From assembly GCA_942490925.1 (NCBI GenBank), contig CALNYX010000057.1:22431-86430 (forward strand): DNA of 64,000 nucleotides, written 5' to 3'. The position numbers were made by a program, and so were the translations under genes. The stretch is from CALNYX01 sp942490925. GTDB lineage: Bacteria; Chlamydiota; Chlamydiia; Chlamydiales; JAAKFR01. Positions 52,529-61,781 of the stretch are shown here, piece after piece. Positions within the stretch are counted from its first letter, which is position 1. Each line of letters starts with the position of its first letter. Under the pieces are notes generated by a model. It saw only the letters and a list, made by a program, of their open reading frames with translations. It was not told where the DNA came from and ran no database searches.

Positions 52529-53416
52529 CTATTGGTAATCTTTGATCCAAACATCAAGGGTACCTGTCCGGTCTGAGGTAAATGCAATTTTACTACCATC
52601 TGGTGACCAATCAGGATGGTTATCTGATGCCGGGTTATTTGTAAATTGTTGTATTTGCAGGGTATTTACATCCATAATCCAAATCTCCCTATTACCTGTT
52701 CGCTCCGATGCAAATGCAATCTTTTCGCCATCAGGAGACCAGTTTGGCCAGGCGTCCTCGGAACTATGGTCAGTGATTTGTTTCATTCCGCTTCCATCTG
52801 CATTGACAATCCACAAATCCATGTTTCCATTTTCCTCTGCAGTCATTACAATCTGTTCACCATCAGGTGACCAATCACATATTTCATAATAAATGGATTT
52901 AGTAGTGATCTTTCTTGAATTACTACCATCTATATTCGATGTGTAAATACCATTATTGCCCCCATAAAGCAGGCGTTCTCCATTGGGTGAAACTACTGGT
53001 TTTCCGGCACCTTGCTTTAACAAACTTGTCGTTTTAGTAGCGCGGTCAAATATGAGAATATGTAAGCCTGGTGTTTCATTATATCCATCAAATATGATTT
53101 TAGAACCATTATCAATAAAATCGAAATGAATATCTCCTTCATTCTGAAAAAGTAAGGTTTCATTCTTATTGTTGACATTGCATATATATAAATTACATGT
53201 TTGTGGATTTCGCAATGTATAAAAGAGAGAATCATCATGCAGCGGGTGCCATTTGGGGTGGTATTCCATAGTATTGGCACTAGTGATCCGGATAGCATTA
53301 GTGGTAATTGGGGATAAAACCTCATTTAATTCATCATCATTCTTATCGCAAGCAAGCAATAAACATATAAAAACAATAGCCAAAAAGCTTTGGGTAGTCA
53401 AGTATTTAATTTTCAT
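52529..53416 (-). CDS. TolB-like (PD40) beta-propeller lipoprotein
   Basis: 295 residues from MKIKYLTTQSFLAIVFICLLLACDKND, chosen over an ATG 24 codons upstream because it gives a proper lipoprotein signal. Repeated PD40 motifs are visible: CDWSPDGEQIVMTAEENGNMDLWIVNADG, PNWSPDGEKIAFASERTGNREIWIMD and PDWSPDGSKIAFTSDRTGTLDVWIKD. These form a WD40-like propeller on the periplasmic or outer face; usually protein- or glycan-binding. Divergent from the serine hydrolase gene with 136 bases between starts. Confidence 0.85.
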   Translation of the reverse strand: MKIKYLTTQSFLAIVFICLLLACDKNDDELNEVLSPITTNAIRITSANTMEYHPKWHPLHDDSLFYTLRNPQTCNLYICNVNNKNETLLFQNEGDIHFDFIDNGSKIIFDGYNETPGLHILIFDRATKTTSLLKQGAGKPVVSPNGERLLYGGNNGIYTSNIDGSNSRKITTKSIYYEICDWSPDGEQIVMTAEENGNMDLWIVNADGSGMKQITDHSSEDAWPNWSPDGEKIAFASERTGNREIWIMDVNTLQIQQFTNNPASDNHPDWSPDGSKIAFTSDRTGTLDVWIKDYQ

Positions 53417-53552
53417 TTTCTGTTTTCTTTTTAAAATAATTCTGGATCTAAAATACATGGAGGTATTGAAAAAAATGTTCAGGATCATTATTCAGTACCT
53501 AAAATACTTTCAGATTTATACTTTTACCATTGCAATTTTAAATACTTCGGTT

Positions 53553-54686
53553 ATGATGAAAATGAGCTATTTGGGGGTTTTCATATTATGGTTAATATTA
53601 TCTGCCTGCAATAAAGATGAAAACAAACAGCCTGATTATATTGGAACAGGTAGTTATACCGGGGATTATTTCCCGACTTCGGAATGGCGAAGCTGCGAAC
53701 CGGAACAAGCAGGTATGGATGTTGACAAGCTAATTGAGATACACAATTACGTATCCAATCCAAACATCAATACAAATGGAATCCTGATTGTAAAAAACGG
53801 GCACATAATATTAGAAGATTATTTTAACGGGCACAATCAACAATCGCTGCATTCCAGTTATTCTGTTGCAAAGAGTTTCACATCAGCAGTGGTGGGAATT
53901 ACAATTGATAACGGAGTTATTGAAAGCGTAAACAATAAAATTGAGAATTACTTTTCACAGCTGCAGGCTGAAAATGTTCAGACTGAAAAAAAGGACGTTA
54001 CCATTCAGCATCTGCTAACAATGAGTGCCGGATTTGAATGGAACGAAAGTGATTATTATTCAGACAATGCGGTAAATGATGTATTTGGTATGATCTCTTC
54101 AAATAATTACATTGACTATGTTTTAACGAAACCAATTACAGCAGCACCAGGAAGCCGTGTTTATTATTCCAGTGGCGAATCAATGTTACTTTCAGGTGTT
54201 GTGCAGGCTGCAAACGGAACAAGCATGTACAATTATGCACACGAGCATTTGTTGCAACCTATTGGAATCAATTCAAACTTTCAATGGGAAACAGACAATG
54301 CAGGAAATACGGTTGGTGGCTGGGGAATAAATACCACTTTGCGCAATTATGCACGCTTTGGTTTTTTATACTTGAACAAAGGAAATTGGGACGGCCAGCA
54401 AATAATTTCAGAACAATGGATTGATGACTCATGGGATCCAGAAGTTTCCGGCATTGGTAATTATGGCTATCAATGGTGGATTGCAAAAGGTTCTGCCAGT
54501 TTTAAAGACGATAATCTTCCTGAAGATACATATCTTGGAGTTGGAATTTATTTGCAATACTTAATCATTATACCATCCGAAAAACTGGTTATTGTCCGCA
54601 CTGGAAGGGATGTTCCGTCAGAAACCCCGGACTGGAGTACCGGAGAATTTATTTCAATGGTGGTAAATGCAAAAACAGGACATTAA
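53553..54686 (+). CDS. Serine hydrolase (beta-lactamase/DD-peptidase fold) lipoprotein
   Basis: The frame is open from 53,253, but that part overlaps the divergent lipoprotein; ATG 53,553 (or 53,562) gives the signal MMKMSYLGVFILWLILSACNKD with lipobox LSAC, about 377 residues. The nucleophile is in the SVAKSF tetrad (S-x-x-K) and the second element is YYSSGES (Tyr general base). ISEQWIDDSWDPEV and GYQWWIAKG follow. Class C beta-lactamase-like proteins of this type are often esterases or peptidases; substrate cannot be told. A bidirectional terminator follows at once. Confidence 0.83.
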   Translation: MMKMSYLGVFILWLILSACNKDENKQPDYIGTGSYTGDYFPTSEWRSCEPEQAGMDVDKLIEIHNYVSNPNINTNGILIVKNGHIILEDYFNGHNQQSLHSSYSVAKSFTSAVVGITIDNGVIESVNNKIENYFSQLQAENVQTEKKDVTIQHLLTMSAGFEWNESDYYSDNAVNDVFGMISSNNYIDYVLTKPITAAPGSRVYYSSGESMLLSGVVQAANGTSMYNYAHEHLLQPIGINSNFQWETDNAGNTVGGWGINTTLRNYARFGFLYLNKGNWDGQQIISEQWIDDSWDPEVSGIGNYGYQWWIAKGSASFKDDNLPEDTYLGVGIYLQYLIIIPSEKLVIVRTGRDVPSETPDWSTGEFISMVVNAKTGH

Positions 54687-54722
54687 AAAAAGAAGGCACC
54701 TCCATGGATGCCTTCTTTTTTT
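54687..54722. terminator. Bidirectional intrinsic terminator
   Basis: AAAGAAGGCA and TGCCTTCTTT form a stem around CCTCCATGGA, flanked by A and T tracts on either side. It serves the convergent serine hydrolase (+) and proline dehydrogenase (-) genes. Confidence 0.85.
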
Positions 54723-55632
54723 AACCTCTAAAAAACAATGCTTTTATTATATGGTAAGCCATTTTCGGATTTTCCTTTAAACGACGGGTTGAATAACCAA
54801 ACCATTCTTTCCCAAATGGAACGTAAACCCTCATTTTATGGCCTTTTTCTACAATCGATTTTCTTAGGTCAGGCGTAACTCCATACAACATTTGGAATTC
54901 GTACATGCCTTTTGAAACATTTTTCTTCTCAATCAGTTCATAAGCCCTTTCAACCAGCTCTTTGTCGTGGGTTGCAATGCCTGCATACATTTGCTGATCG
55001 AACATGAATTCAAGATCTTCAGTAAAATGGTTTTGCACCTCTTTAAAATCTTTAAATGCAATATGTTCAGGTTCCACATAAATTCCTTTACACAAGCGGA
55101 AGTTCAATGGTGTACCATTTAGCTGAACCTGCTTCAGGTTGGTAAGGTCATCCAATGTGCGGCGCAAATATGCCTGTACAACCAAGCCTACATTTTTGGG
55201 ATATTTAGCAAGCAGATATTTGTAAATTTCTATCTCAATATCAACACATTGAGAGTCTTCCATATCAATACGCACAAACGTATCTTTCTCCACTGCTTTT
55301 TTTATCACTTCTTCAATGTGATCACGGCAAATATCCTTATTGATCAACAAACCAAACATGGTTGGTTTTAAAGAAAAATTGCCAACAATATTTTCTGATG
55401 TAAACCTTTCAATAATTTCAAGGTATTGATTTTTATTGTCTTCTGCCTGTTCCAGATTTGTTATAAACTCACCCAGCAGGTCAATTGTCACTTCAATTCC
55501 TTGTTTGTTTAATTCCTTTGCTGCTTTTAGCCCATCTTCAATTGTTTCTCCGGCAATGTACCTTTTCGAGAATATCCAAATTAGTTTCTTAGGCATATAA
55601 GGCAGCATGTTTGCAATTACCTTATTGATCAT
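54721..55632 (-). CDS. Proline dehydrogenase
   Basis: 303 residues of the PRODH TIM barrel, which oxidises L-proline to pyrroline-5-carboxylate with FAD. Seen: IAGETIEDGLKAAKELNKQGIEVTIDLLGE (strand 1), KDTFVRIDMEDSQCVD, VGLVVQAYLRRTLDD with the FAD-binding QAYL.R motif, LNFRLCKGIYVEPEHIAF, MYAGIATHDKELVERA, YEFQMLYGV and MRVYVPFGKEWFGYSTRRL (substrate Arg pair). All conserved blocks are intact. This is the stand-alone bacterial form, not the bifunctional PutA. Monocistronic by context. Confidence 0.92.
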   Translation of the reverse strand: MINKVIANMLPYMPKKLIWIFSKRYIAGETIEDGLKAAKELNKQGIEVTIDLLGEFITNLEQAEDNKNQYLEIIERFTSENIVGNFSLKPTMFGLLINKDICRDHIEEVIKKAVEKDTFVRIDMEDSQCVDIEIEIYKYLLAKYPKNVGLVVQAYLRRTLDDLTNLKQVQLNGTPLNFRLCKGIYVEPEHIAFKDFKEVQNHFTEDLEFMFDQQMYAGIATHDKELVERAYELIEKKNVSKGMYEFQMLYGVTPDLRKSIVEKGHKMRVYVPFGKEWFGYSTRRLKENPKMAYHIIKALFFRG

Positions 55633-55933
55633 TTTTTTCGATTTTTGCTTTTTCTCCGCTTGCTAAAATACGATAGGAATGCAATGGGATTTTATGACCT
55701 TTATCAAGGTAGGTGCATGATTTTACGCAGCATTTTTATATAGTTGACTGAACTACAAGCAATAAAACTTTGGAGAGTTAAAAATTATTATTTAACTATG
55801 CAATCCTGATTTAAATTTATATTTTTGGCGGGATATGAAAACTGAACACTGGTTTCTGTTGTAGTTCTATATTATTGTGATTAAAACATAGGCTGAAACC
55901 AGAGGGGATCTTATAATTTAACTTTTTAACTGT
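55633..55933. promoter_or_regulatory. Divergent promoter region, putative
   Basis: A 301-base gap between divergent genes. TATTTTTG at 55,820-55,827 matches the TAnnTTTG -7 consensus for the downstream (+) gene, about 105 bases before its ATG; no TTTG at ideal distance is evident. Nothing else recognised. Confidence 0.35.
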
Positions 55934-56527
55934 ATGAAAAAATCATCATTGATTATTAACATTGTATTGGCTATTGCTATAGCAGTGATTTATGTTTTAC
56001 ATTTTGCAACCGGAAAACCTGAAAGTAGCAACAATGCACAAGAAGGTACGAAAGCGGATAAATCGGGATTGAATATTGCCTACGTTAAGGTTGACTCCCT
56101 GATTGTAAATTATGATTTAGCACAAGAGTTACACGATGATTTTACAAAAAAACAAGAAGCCTTTACCAGTGAGTATGCTGAAAAAAGGAAGAAATTTGAA
56201 GAACAAGCTGTAGCTTTTCAGGAAAAAGTGCAACGTGGTGGTTTTTTAACACAACAACGTGCTATTCAGGAACGTGACCGTTTAGTTGGAGAAGAACAGG
56301 AAGTTGCCAAACTTGACAATGAATTGTCGACTAAACTTGCTCAAATTCAGGCAGACAATAACAAACAATTATTGGATAGTTTAATGAATTATCTTAAAAT
56401 TTATAACGCTGCCAGTAAATACGATTACATTCTGAATTCAGGAGAAATATTGATTGGTGACGAAACAAGTAATATCACTTCTGAAATTCTTACAGCTTTA
56501 AATGCACGTTACAACGCTGCAAAATAA
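55934..56527 (+). CDS. OmpH/Skp-family periplasmic chaperone-like protein
   Basis: 197 residues: an N-terminal membrane segment or signal (LIINIVLAIAIAVIYVLHF), then NIAYVKVDSLIVNYDLAQELHDDFTKKQE, the conserved start of Skp/OmpH proteins, a long coiled coil (about 75-150) and a closing beta segment (YDYILNSGEILIGDETSNITSEIL). Skp homologues hold unfolded outer-membrane proteins in the periplasm. The uncleaved-looking hydrophobic start suggests it may be membrane-anchored, as in many Bacteroidota paralogues. Followed on the same strand by a glycosyltransferase after 117 bases. Confidence 0.82.
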   Translation: MKKSSLIINIVLAIAIAVIYVLHFATGKPESSNNAQEGTKADKSGLNIAYVKVDSLIVNYDLAQELHDDFTKKQEAFTSEYAEKRKKFEEQAVAFQEKVQRGGFLTQQRAIQERDRLVGEEQEVAKLDNELSTKLAQIQADNNKQLLDSLMNYLKIYNAASKYDYILNSGEILIGDETSNITSEILTALNARYNAAK

Positions 56528-56644
56528 TTGGATATTAAAAACTTCACAGATACAATCCTGTCTCTAAAATTAGGGGCAGGATTATTTTTTATACTAATTT
56601 AGAAATCTTTTAATTTTATTTGTGATTAACGATTTCAGATTGCT

Positions 56645-57835
56645 TTGTTTGCCAAGCGTTACATAGAAAAAAATATTCTTTATCCTGAGTTTATTCCTGA
56701 GAAACCGGATACTGAGCTGGGAATAATCGTTGTTATTCCTTGTTTTCGGGAGCCAGATATACTGCAACCCCTGAGTTCATTGCTTGTTTGTAATCTTCCT
56801 GATAAAAACATTGAAGTTATTATTGTTGTTAACCATTCTGAATCAACACCATCAGAAATAATCCATTTTAATCAAAGAACATACAACGAAATTCAGGAAT
56901 GGGCAAATGAAAATAATTCAAATCAACGAAGATTCTACCCTATCTTGCCAGATGCCTTTCCTAAAAAATATGCGGGCGCAGGAATGGCCAGAAAAACTGG
57001 CATGGATGAAGCAATCAGGCGGTTTAATCAGTTGGATAAAAACGATGGATTGATCGTTTCATTGGATGCCGACACACTGGTTGATCCAAATTATCTGACA
57101 GAAATTGAAAAGCACTTTAACAATCATCCAAAACATGTTGGGGCGACTTTAAGATTTCAACACCGGATTGATCCTTCGATGGATAAACGACAAATTAAAG
57201 GGATTCATTTGTATGAAAAGTACATGCATTATTATAAAGATGCACTTGACTTTTCTGGATTTCCGTATGCCATGCACACCATTGGCTCTGCCTTTTGTGT
57301 GCAAGCTGAAGCATATACAAAGCAAGGGGGCATGAACCGGAAACAGGCTGGCGAGGATTTTTATTTCCTTCACAAACTAACACAACTTGGCAAGATTGGA
57401 GAAATTACATCAACCTGCGTTTATCCATCTGCGCGCTTGTCCGATCGTGTTCCTTTTGGCACTGGACCAGTTTTAAAAAAGTGGCTGCATAATGAAGAAG
57501 ATTTAAACAATACCTATTCATTTCAGGCATTCATTGATTTAAAAGCTTTCTTCGATACAATTGAGAAAATATATGGTTGTTCTGCTGAAGATTATTCACG
57601 TTTGATGAAAAACCTACCAGCATCAATTTCTGCATTCCTACAAAAAGAAGATTTTGAGAAAGAACTGGAAGAATTAAATAAAAACAGTTCCAATCTGGGC
57701 TCATTCACTAAACGCTTTTTTCAGAAGTTTAATGCTTTCAGGATTTTAAAATTCATGAATTATTCTCATGAAAACCACTTTTCAAAAGAAAACCTGAGCA
57801 AACAAATAAGTTTGCTAAAAAATGCCGTTAACTAA
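56645..57835 (+). CDS. Glycosyltransferase family 2-like protein (TTG start)
   Basis: 396 residues. The frame has no ATG: an in-frame stop lies at 56,627, and the first plausible start is TTG 56,645 (FAKRYIEKNILYPEF), so either a TTG start or a small upstream sequence error applies. The GT-A fold is shown by LGIIVVIPCFREPDILQPLSSL, VIIVVNHSE, GAGMARKTGMDEA, and LIVSLDADTLVDPNYL with the metal-binding DxD; RKQAGEDFYFLHKL gives the catalytic E-D-F block. The acceptor is unknown. Its last 8 bases overlap the convergent decarboxylase gene. Confidence 0.8.
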   Translation: MFAKRYIEKNILYPEFIPEKPDTELGIIVVIPCFREPDILQPLSSLLVCNLPDKNIEVIIVVNHSESTPSEIIHFNQRTYNEIQEWANENNSNQRRFYPILPDAFPKKYAGAGMARKTGMDEAIRRFNQLDKNDGLIVSLDADTLVDPNYLTEIEKHFNNHPKHVGATLRFQHRIDPSMDKRQIKGIHLYEKYMHYYKDALDFSGFPYAMHTIGSAFCVQAEAYTKQGGMNRKQAGEDFYFLHKLTQLGKIGEITSTCVYPSARLSDRVPFGTGPVLKKWLHNEEDLNNTYSFQAFIDLKAFFDTIEKIYGCSAEDYSRLMKNLPASISAFLQKEDFEKELEELNKNSSNLGSFTKRFFQKFNAFRILKFMNYSHENHFSKENLSKQISLLKNAVN

Positions 57836-59264
57836 TTCTCTTTGCTGTTTCCTGAATTAATTCCCAGGCTGCCGACACATGTTCCAATTCAGTATTTGCC
57901 TGCCCGATGCTCATTCGAAGCACAAACTTCCCGTTTAAAACAGTATGCGTGAAATATATTTTCCCTTCCTGGTTAATTGTATCCATCAACTGTTTATTAA
58001 AACCATCTCCATTTTTATGATAGAAACATACCAAGTTTAGCGGTGGCTGGTTGAGCAACTCAAAATCTTCCGATTTTTCAACCCATGCAGCAAATTGCTG
58101 TGCCATTTCAACATGCTTACGGATATGAAATTGCAGCCCTTTAACCCCATAATGACGAATGACAAACCATAATTTCAAAGCACGAAATTTCCGTCCCAGT
58201 TGCACATGCCAATCACGGTAATCAATCACTGCACCTGATTCGGTAGCCTGGTTTTTTAGGTATTCAGGAAGAATGCTTAAAGTCTTGATTAAAACCTTTC
58301 GATCAGCTACAAAAAAACAATCGCAATCGAAATTAGTAAACATCCACTTGTGTGGATTAAACAGGTAACTGTCGGCCAGCTTAATGCCATTCAGCATCGG
58401 CCTGAATTCCGGGCAAATGGCTGCCGTTCCCGACATGGCTGCATCAACGTGCAACCAAAGCCTGTATTTTTTGCAAATTTTCCCTATTTCCAAAACCGGA
58501 TCGATGGCATTGGAAGAAGTCGTACCAACCGATGCACAAACAAAGAATGGAGTAAAACCGTTCTCAATATCCGTTTTTATTTGCAGCTCCAGCGCTTCCG
58601 GGTTCATTGCAAATAATTCATCCACATCAATTTTACGTAGGTTATCTTTACCAATCCCTGCAATTTTCACTGCTTTTTCTACCGATGAATGGGTTTGTGA
58701 TGAAACATAAGCAAGCAAACCTTTTGGGTTTCCTTTATCGTTCGATTCAAAATTTGTCCTCTTTTCACGAGCTGCCAATAAAGCTGTCAGCGTTCCGGTT
58801 GATGCCGTATCCTGTATTACTCCCCCTCCGTTACCTATTGATTTAAATTGCTCCGGCAGCTGCATCATATCAGCCAGCCAGTCAAGAACATGTGTTTCCA
58901 ATTCAGTAGCAGCCGGACTGGTTGCCCAAATCATTCCCTGCACACCCAACCCTGAAGCCAGCATTTCTCCCAATAATGAAGGCACTGAATGATTGGATGG
59001 AAAATAAGCATAAAAGTTGGGTGATTGCCAGTGGGTAATTCCGGGCATAATTATTCTTTCCACATCCTGCATCATGGTCTCAAATGATTCTCCATTTTCC
59101 GGAGCTGAAAGTGGTAACTGCGATCTTATTTCGCCCGGTTTAACCTGCGACATAACCGGATAATTTTCTACATTCTCCAAATAATCAGCAATCCAGTCGA
59201 TCATTTTTTTTCCTTGTTCCCGAAACCCGGAAATTGGCATGTGAAACGATTTCTTTTCTTCCAT
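57828..59264 (-). CDS. PLP-dependent group II decarboxylase (aromatic amino-acid type)
   Basis: 478 residues. DDC-like features: HMPISGFREQGKKMIDWIADYLE at the N-terminus, MPGITHWQSPNFYAYFPSNHSVPSLLGEML, GGGVIQDTASTGTLTALLAAREK (phosphate-binding), SSQTHSSVEKAVKIAG, VCASVGTTSSNAIDP, WLHVDAAMSGTAAI (PLP-stacking and Asp pairing) and YLFNPHKWMFTNFDC with the PLP-binding Lys. Members decarboxylate tyrosine, DOPA, tryptophan or 5-HTP to amines; the substrate is not decided from sequence. Full length and apparently intact. It overlaps the glycosyltransferase gene tail by 8 bases, convergently. Confidence 0.9.
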   Translation of the reverse strand: MEEKKSFHMPISGFREQGKKMIDWIADYLENVENYPVMSQVKPGEIRSQLPLSAPENGESFETMMQDVERIIMPGITHWQSPNFYAYFPSNHSVPSLLGEMLASGLGVQGMIWATSPAATELETHVLDWLADMMQLPEQFKSIGNGGGVIQDTASTGTLTALLAAREKRTNFESNDKGNPKGLLAYVSSQTHSSVEKAVKIAGIGKDNLRKIDVDELFAMNPEALELQIKTDIENGFTPFFVCASVGTTSSNAIDPVLEIGKICKKYRLWLHVDAAMSGTAAICPEFRPMLNGIKLADSYLFNPHKWMFTNFDCDCFFVADRKVLIKTLSILPEYLKNQATESGAVIDYRDWHVQLGRKFRALKLWFVIRHYGVKGLQFHIRKHVEMAQQFAAWVEKSEDFELLNQPPLNLVCFYHKNGDGFNKQLMDTINQEGKIYFTHTVLNGKFVLRMSIGQANTELEHVSAAWELIQETAKRIS

Positions 59265-59437
59265 TTTTATTTTCTTAAATATACTGCTAAAACTCCAAAT
59301 TCTGGGCTAAAACCCTTGGTGCATCTAGCTTTCACTAACCCGGGCATTAATGCCCGGATTAATCAACTTACAAACGAAAGAGGGCTTTAGCCCATGATTA
59401 TAATTTGCTAATCCCCCGGAGATGAATTATTTACTAT

Positions 59438-59716
59438 CTAAAACCTGAGCTCAAAACGATCAGGAATTTTTTCAGTATTGAAATAACTAATGTTTGTATT
59501 TGAAACGACTGCTGCAGGCGGCCCGGTTTTGATCCAATCAATAAAGGTCTCAATATTAATTTTTGTACCATGTGCTTCAATCTCCACATCGCTATTGGGC
59601 AAATTCCGAACCCATCCCGTAATGGAGAACTCAGCAGCTTTTTGCCTGACAAAGTACCTAAAACCAACACCCTGCACTCTTCCGCGAACGGTTATATTTA
59701 CCGATTTTAGCTGCAA
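59438..59716 (-). CDS. acyP: Acylphosphatase
   Basis: 92 residues, the normal size. VRGRVQGVGFRYFVRQKA is the diagnostic acylphosphatase motif with catalytic Arg, and GWVRNLPNSDVEIEAHG contains the catalytic Asn. Hydrolyses acyl phosphates such as carbamoyl- or 1,3-bisphosphoglycerate. Its start adjoins the stop of the upstream membrane-protein gene with no gap (59,716/59,717), implying translational coupling. Confidence 0.92.
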   Translation of the reverse strand: MQLKSVNITVRGRVQGVGFRYFVRQKAAEFSITGWVRNLPNSDVEIEAHGTKINIETFIDWIKTGPPAAVVSNTNISYFNTEKIPDRFELRF

Positions 59717-60094
59717 TTATTGAGCTGGTTGTACCGGTTCGTTTCTAAAAAGTGGCACCGCATCTTTATGACTTAAAGTCCAGATGGAATAAACCCCAAC
59801 AGCTGTCCCAATCGGAAAACTGAATAAATTCAATACAGAAATAATTAGTGTTAAAATACGTGCCCATTCTTTCATTTTAAACAAGCCCAATCCAGCAATA
59901 AAACCAGGTATTGAAACGATAAACAGAAATATTGCAGCTACGTTTGCAACAATTGTTAAAACAATTTCTGCTTCCCGCTCATCCACAAAATCACCAACCA
60001 GATTCAAAACTGCATAAATAACAACCGCAAATAAAAATCCTAAAATACTAAGGCCTATCTGAAGCGAGGCAACCGCTTTTACGTGTCCTTCCAT
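59717..60094 (-). CDS. Small four-helix membrane protein, unknown function
   Basis: 125 residues with about three to four hydrophobic helices (ASLQIGLSILGFLFAVVIYAVLNLV, IVLTIVANVAAIFLFIVSIPGFIAGLGLF, ARILTLIISVLNLFSFPIGTAVGVYSIWTLS). MEGHVKAVASLQIGLSILG and the W.LI...LNL..FPIGT..GIY.LW.L end are common in small uncharacterised bacterial inner-membrane proteins. Directly followed by the acylphosphatase gene. No function is assigned. Confidence 0.75.
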   Translation of the reverse strand: MEGHVKAVASLQIGLSILGFLFAVVIYAVLNLVGDFVDEREAEIVLTIVANVAAIFLFIVSIPGFIAGLGLFKMKEWARILTLIISVLNLFSFPIGTAVGVYSIWTLSHKDAVPLFRNEPVQPAQ

Positions 60095-60211
60095 GATTAA
60101 TTGTTTTTTGTTTAAGGCTAAAATTAATCATTATTAATCAGTGTTTTAAATTTATGGGACATATTTATTTCGAACAATGAACAGGAAAGTTTCAATTTAA
60201 ATATTGACATA

Positions 60212-60242
60212 TTTGCAAGTTTTGTTATTTCGGTTAATTTTG
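60212..60242 (+). promoter_or_regulatory. Bacteroidota-type promoter
   Basis: TTTG (60,212-60,215), a 19-base spacer and TAATTTTG (60,235-60,242) match the phylum consensus exactly, 28 bases before the small membrane-protein ATG. Confidence 0.7.
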
Positions 60243-60270
60243 TATTCGAATTCGGAAAAGGGTATTTCAT

Positions 60271-60513
60271 ATGGCTATCATCAAAATTATTTTATTGGCA
60301 ATTGCATTTGTAACACTGGCGATGCTGGGGTTGGCAACAAGAATCTTACTAAAAAAAGATGGTAAGTTCCCTAATACTCATGTTGGAGGGAACAAGTACC
60401 TGAGAAAACAGGGAATTGCTTGTGCAACAACACAGGATAAAGTTGAGCAGGCCAAAGCTAAAAAAGAAATGCAATTTAAAAATCTGAAATTGGCTGATAA
60501 CGAGGTTGCGTAA
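60271..60513 (+). CDS. Small conserved membrane protein near ApbE
   Basis: 80 residues: one N-terminal helix (IIKIILLAIAFVTLAMLGLATRILL), then KKDGKFPNTHVGGNKYLRKQGIACATTQDKVEQAK, a conserved block I recall from Bacteroidota where the gene often neighbours ApbE. A single Cys (GIACAT) follows the helix. Preceded by an excellent promoter. It converges on apbE with 9 bases between stops. A role linked to flavinylated membrane redox complexes is only an inference from context. Confidence 0.75.
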   Translation: MAIIKIILLAIAFVTLAMLGLATRILLKKDGKFPNTHVGGNKYLRKQGIACATTQDKVEQAKAKKEMQFKNLKLADNEVA

Positions 60514-60522
60514 GCGGCTTTT

Positions 60523-61530
60523 TTATTCGAATTCTTTCAGCAACAATTCTTTGAAACCTTCAGAGAACCAACTTTTGTTCCCCCCATTTTTATCGGAATA
60601 AATAAAATAAACCTCCAAACCTTTCTGCGATTCTGCAATCTCAATTGATTTTTCAATACCCAGCACCATAAATGCTGTTGCAAAAGCATCCGCGGTCATA
60701 CAATCATCAGCCAAGACCGTTGCACTTAATAATGAATGTTGTATAGGATAACCGGATTTTGGATCAATCGTGTGGGCATATTTTTTACCATTTTCAATAT
60801 AAAAATTGCGGTAATTACCAGAAGTTGCCAACGCTTTATTTTCGAGTTTTACATGCGCTTTTAATTGTTGATTGGCAAAAAACGGATCATCGTTTGGTTT
60901 GCTAATTCCCAACACCCAATTTTTCCCTTTCTGCTTCCTGCCTTTGGTCACCACTTCACCACCAATTTCTACCAAATAATTTTTACTGCCTTTTAAATTA
61001 AGGAAATCACCAACCACATCGCAGGCATAACCTTTGGCAATGGCGCTGCAATCGAGCATGGTATTTGGGTGCTCCTTTACAATCTTGTTATTTTCCAACA
61101 TTATTTTTTGGTATCCGGTAATTGCTTTTAACGAATCGATTAATTCCTCCGTAATGTTTTCCTTGTTTTTAAAACCGAAACCCCAAACATTGACCATTGG
61201 GGCAACCGTAATATCAAAAGCACCATCGGTTATTTCTGAAATTTCCATTGCCCGGTTGAATACAGTCAAAAAATAATTATCCGGTTGTACTTCCTCATTT
61301 CTGTTGATTTTGGAAATTACAGAAAGACTGTCGAAAGTAGATAAGGAACGGTTCAGTTTATTCATTTCCTTTTCAATATCCAACTGCAAATCCTCCCCGG
61401 TCGGACTTTCATATTTGATGGTATACAAGGTACCGTAAATTCTACCTGTGTTGGTAATAAATTTTGCCTGCTTCTGACAAGAAACAGCAACAAATACGAA
61501 TAATGCAGCGATTAAAATGTTAACTCTCAT
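60523..61530 (-). CDS. apbE: FAD:protein FMN transferase, lipoprotein
   Basis: 335 residues with lipoprotein signal (MRVNILIAALFVFVAVSCQKQ). It attaches FMN covalently to Thr/Ser of exported redox proteins such as NqrC or RnfG. Diagnostic blocks: GTLYTIKYE, LSTFDSLSVISKINR, DGAFDITVAPMVNVWGFG, LDCSAIAKGYACDVV, YLVEIGGEVVTKG, LATSGNYRNFYIENGKKYAHTIDPKSGYP (FAD/Mg site) and CMTADAFATAFMVLG with the conserved Asp. Complete. No target flavoprotein gene is in the window. Confidence 0.92.
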   Translation of the reverse strand: MRVNILIAALFVFVAVSCQKQAKFITNTGRIYGTLYTIKYESPTGEDLQLDIEKEMNKLNRSLSTFDSLSVISKINRNEEVQPDNYFLTVFNRAMEISEITDGAFDITVAPMVNVWGFGFKNKENITEELIDSLKAITGYQKIMLENNKIVKEHPNTMLDCSAIAKGYACDVVGDFLNLKGSKNYLVEIGGEVVTKGRKQKGKNWVLGISKPNDDPFFANQQLKAHVKLENKALATSGNYRNFYIENGKKYAHTIDPKSGYPIQHSLLSATVLADDCMTADAFATAFMVLGIEKSIEIAESQKGLEVYFIYSDKNGGNKSWFSEGFKELLLKEFE

Positions 61531-61781
61531 GGCACTTGGTTTATAATACCACGAAGATATAAAATGGTTGAGATAGAAATTCGGATGAATTAATATTTTT
61601 TATCCAGAAGAATGAGAAAATGACAGTTCATTCTTGTTTGTTGTACTGATCCGTCAGCTAACAGAATAGTATCTGATGCTTAAGAACCCTTATTATGAGA
61701 CCTTTCACTTCGTCGGGATTGACAAAATTAGAAATCTATTATTTGCCGCATAGATTATATTCTTTATGTACACCTGAAATA
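61531..61781. other. Intergenic, nothing recognised
   Basis: A 251-base gap between apbE and the NifX/NifB-like gene, AT-rich, without a supported frame or hairpin. Confidence 0.4.

Noticed and set aside
53253..53552. N-terminal extension of the serine hydrolase frame
   Set aside because: It overlaps the divergent lipoprotein gene, and the later ATG gives a proper lipoprotein signal with LSAC lipobox.
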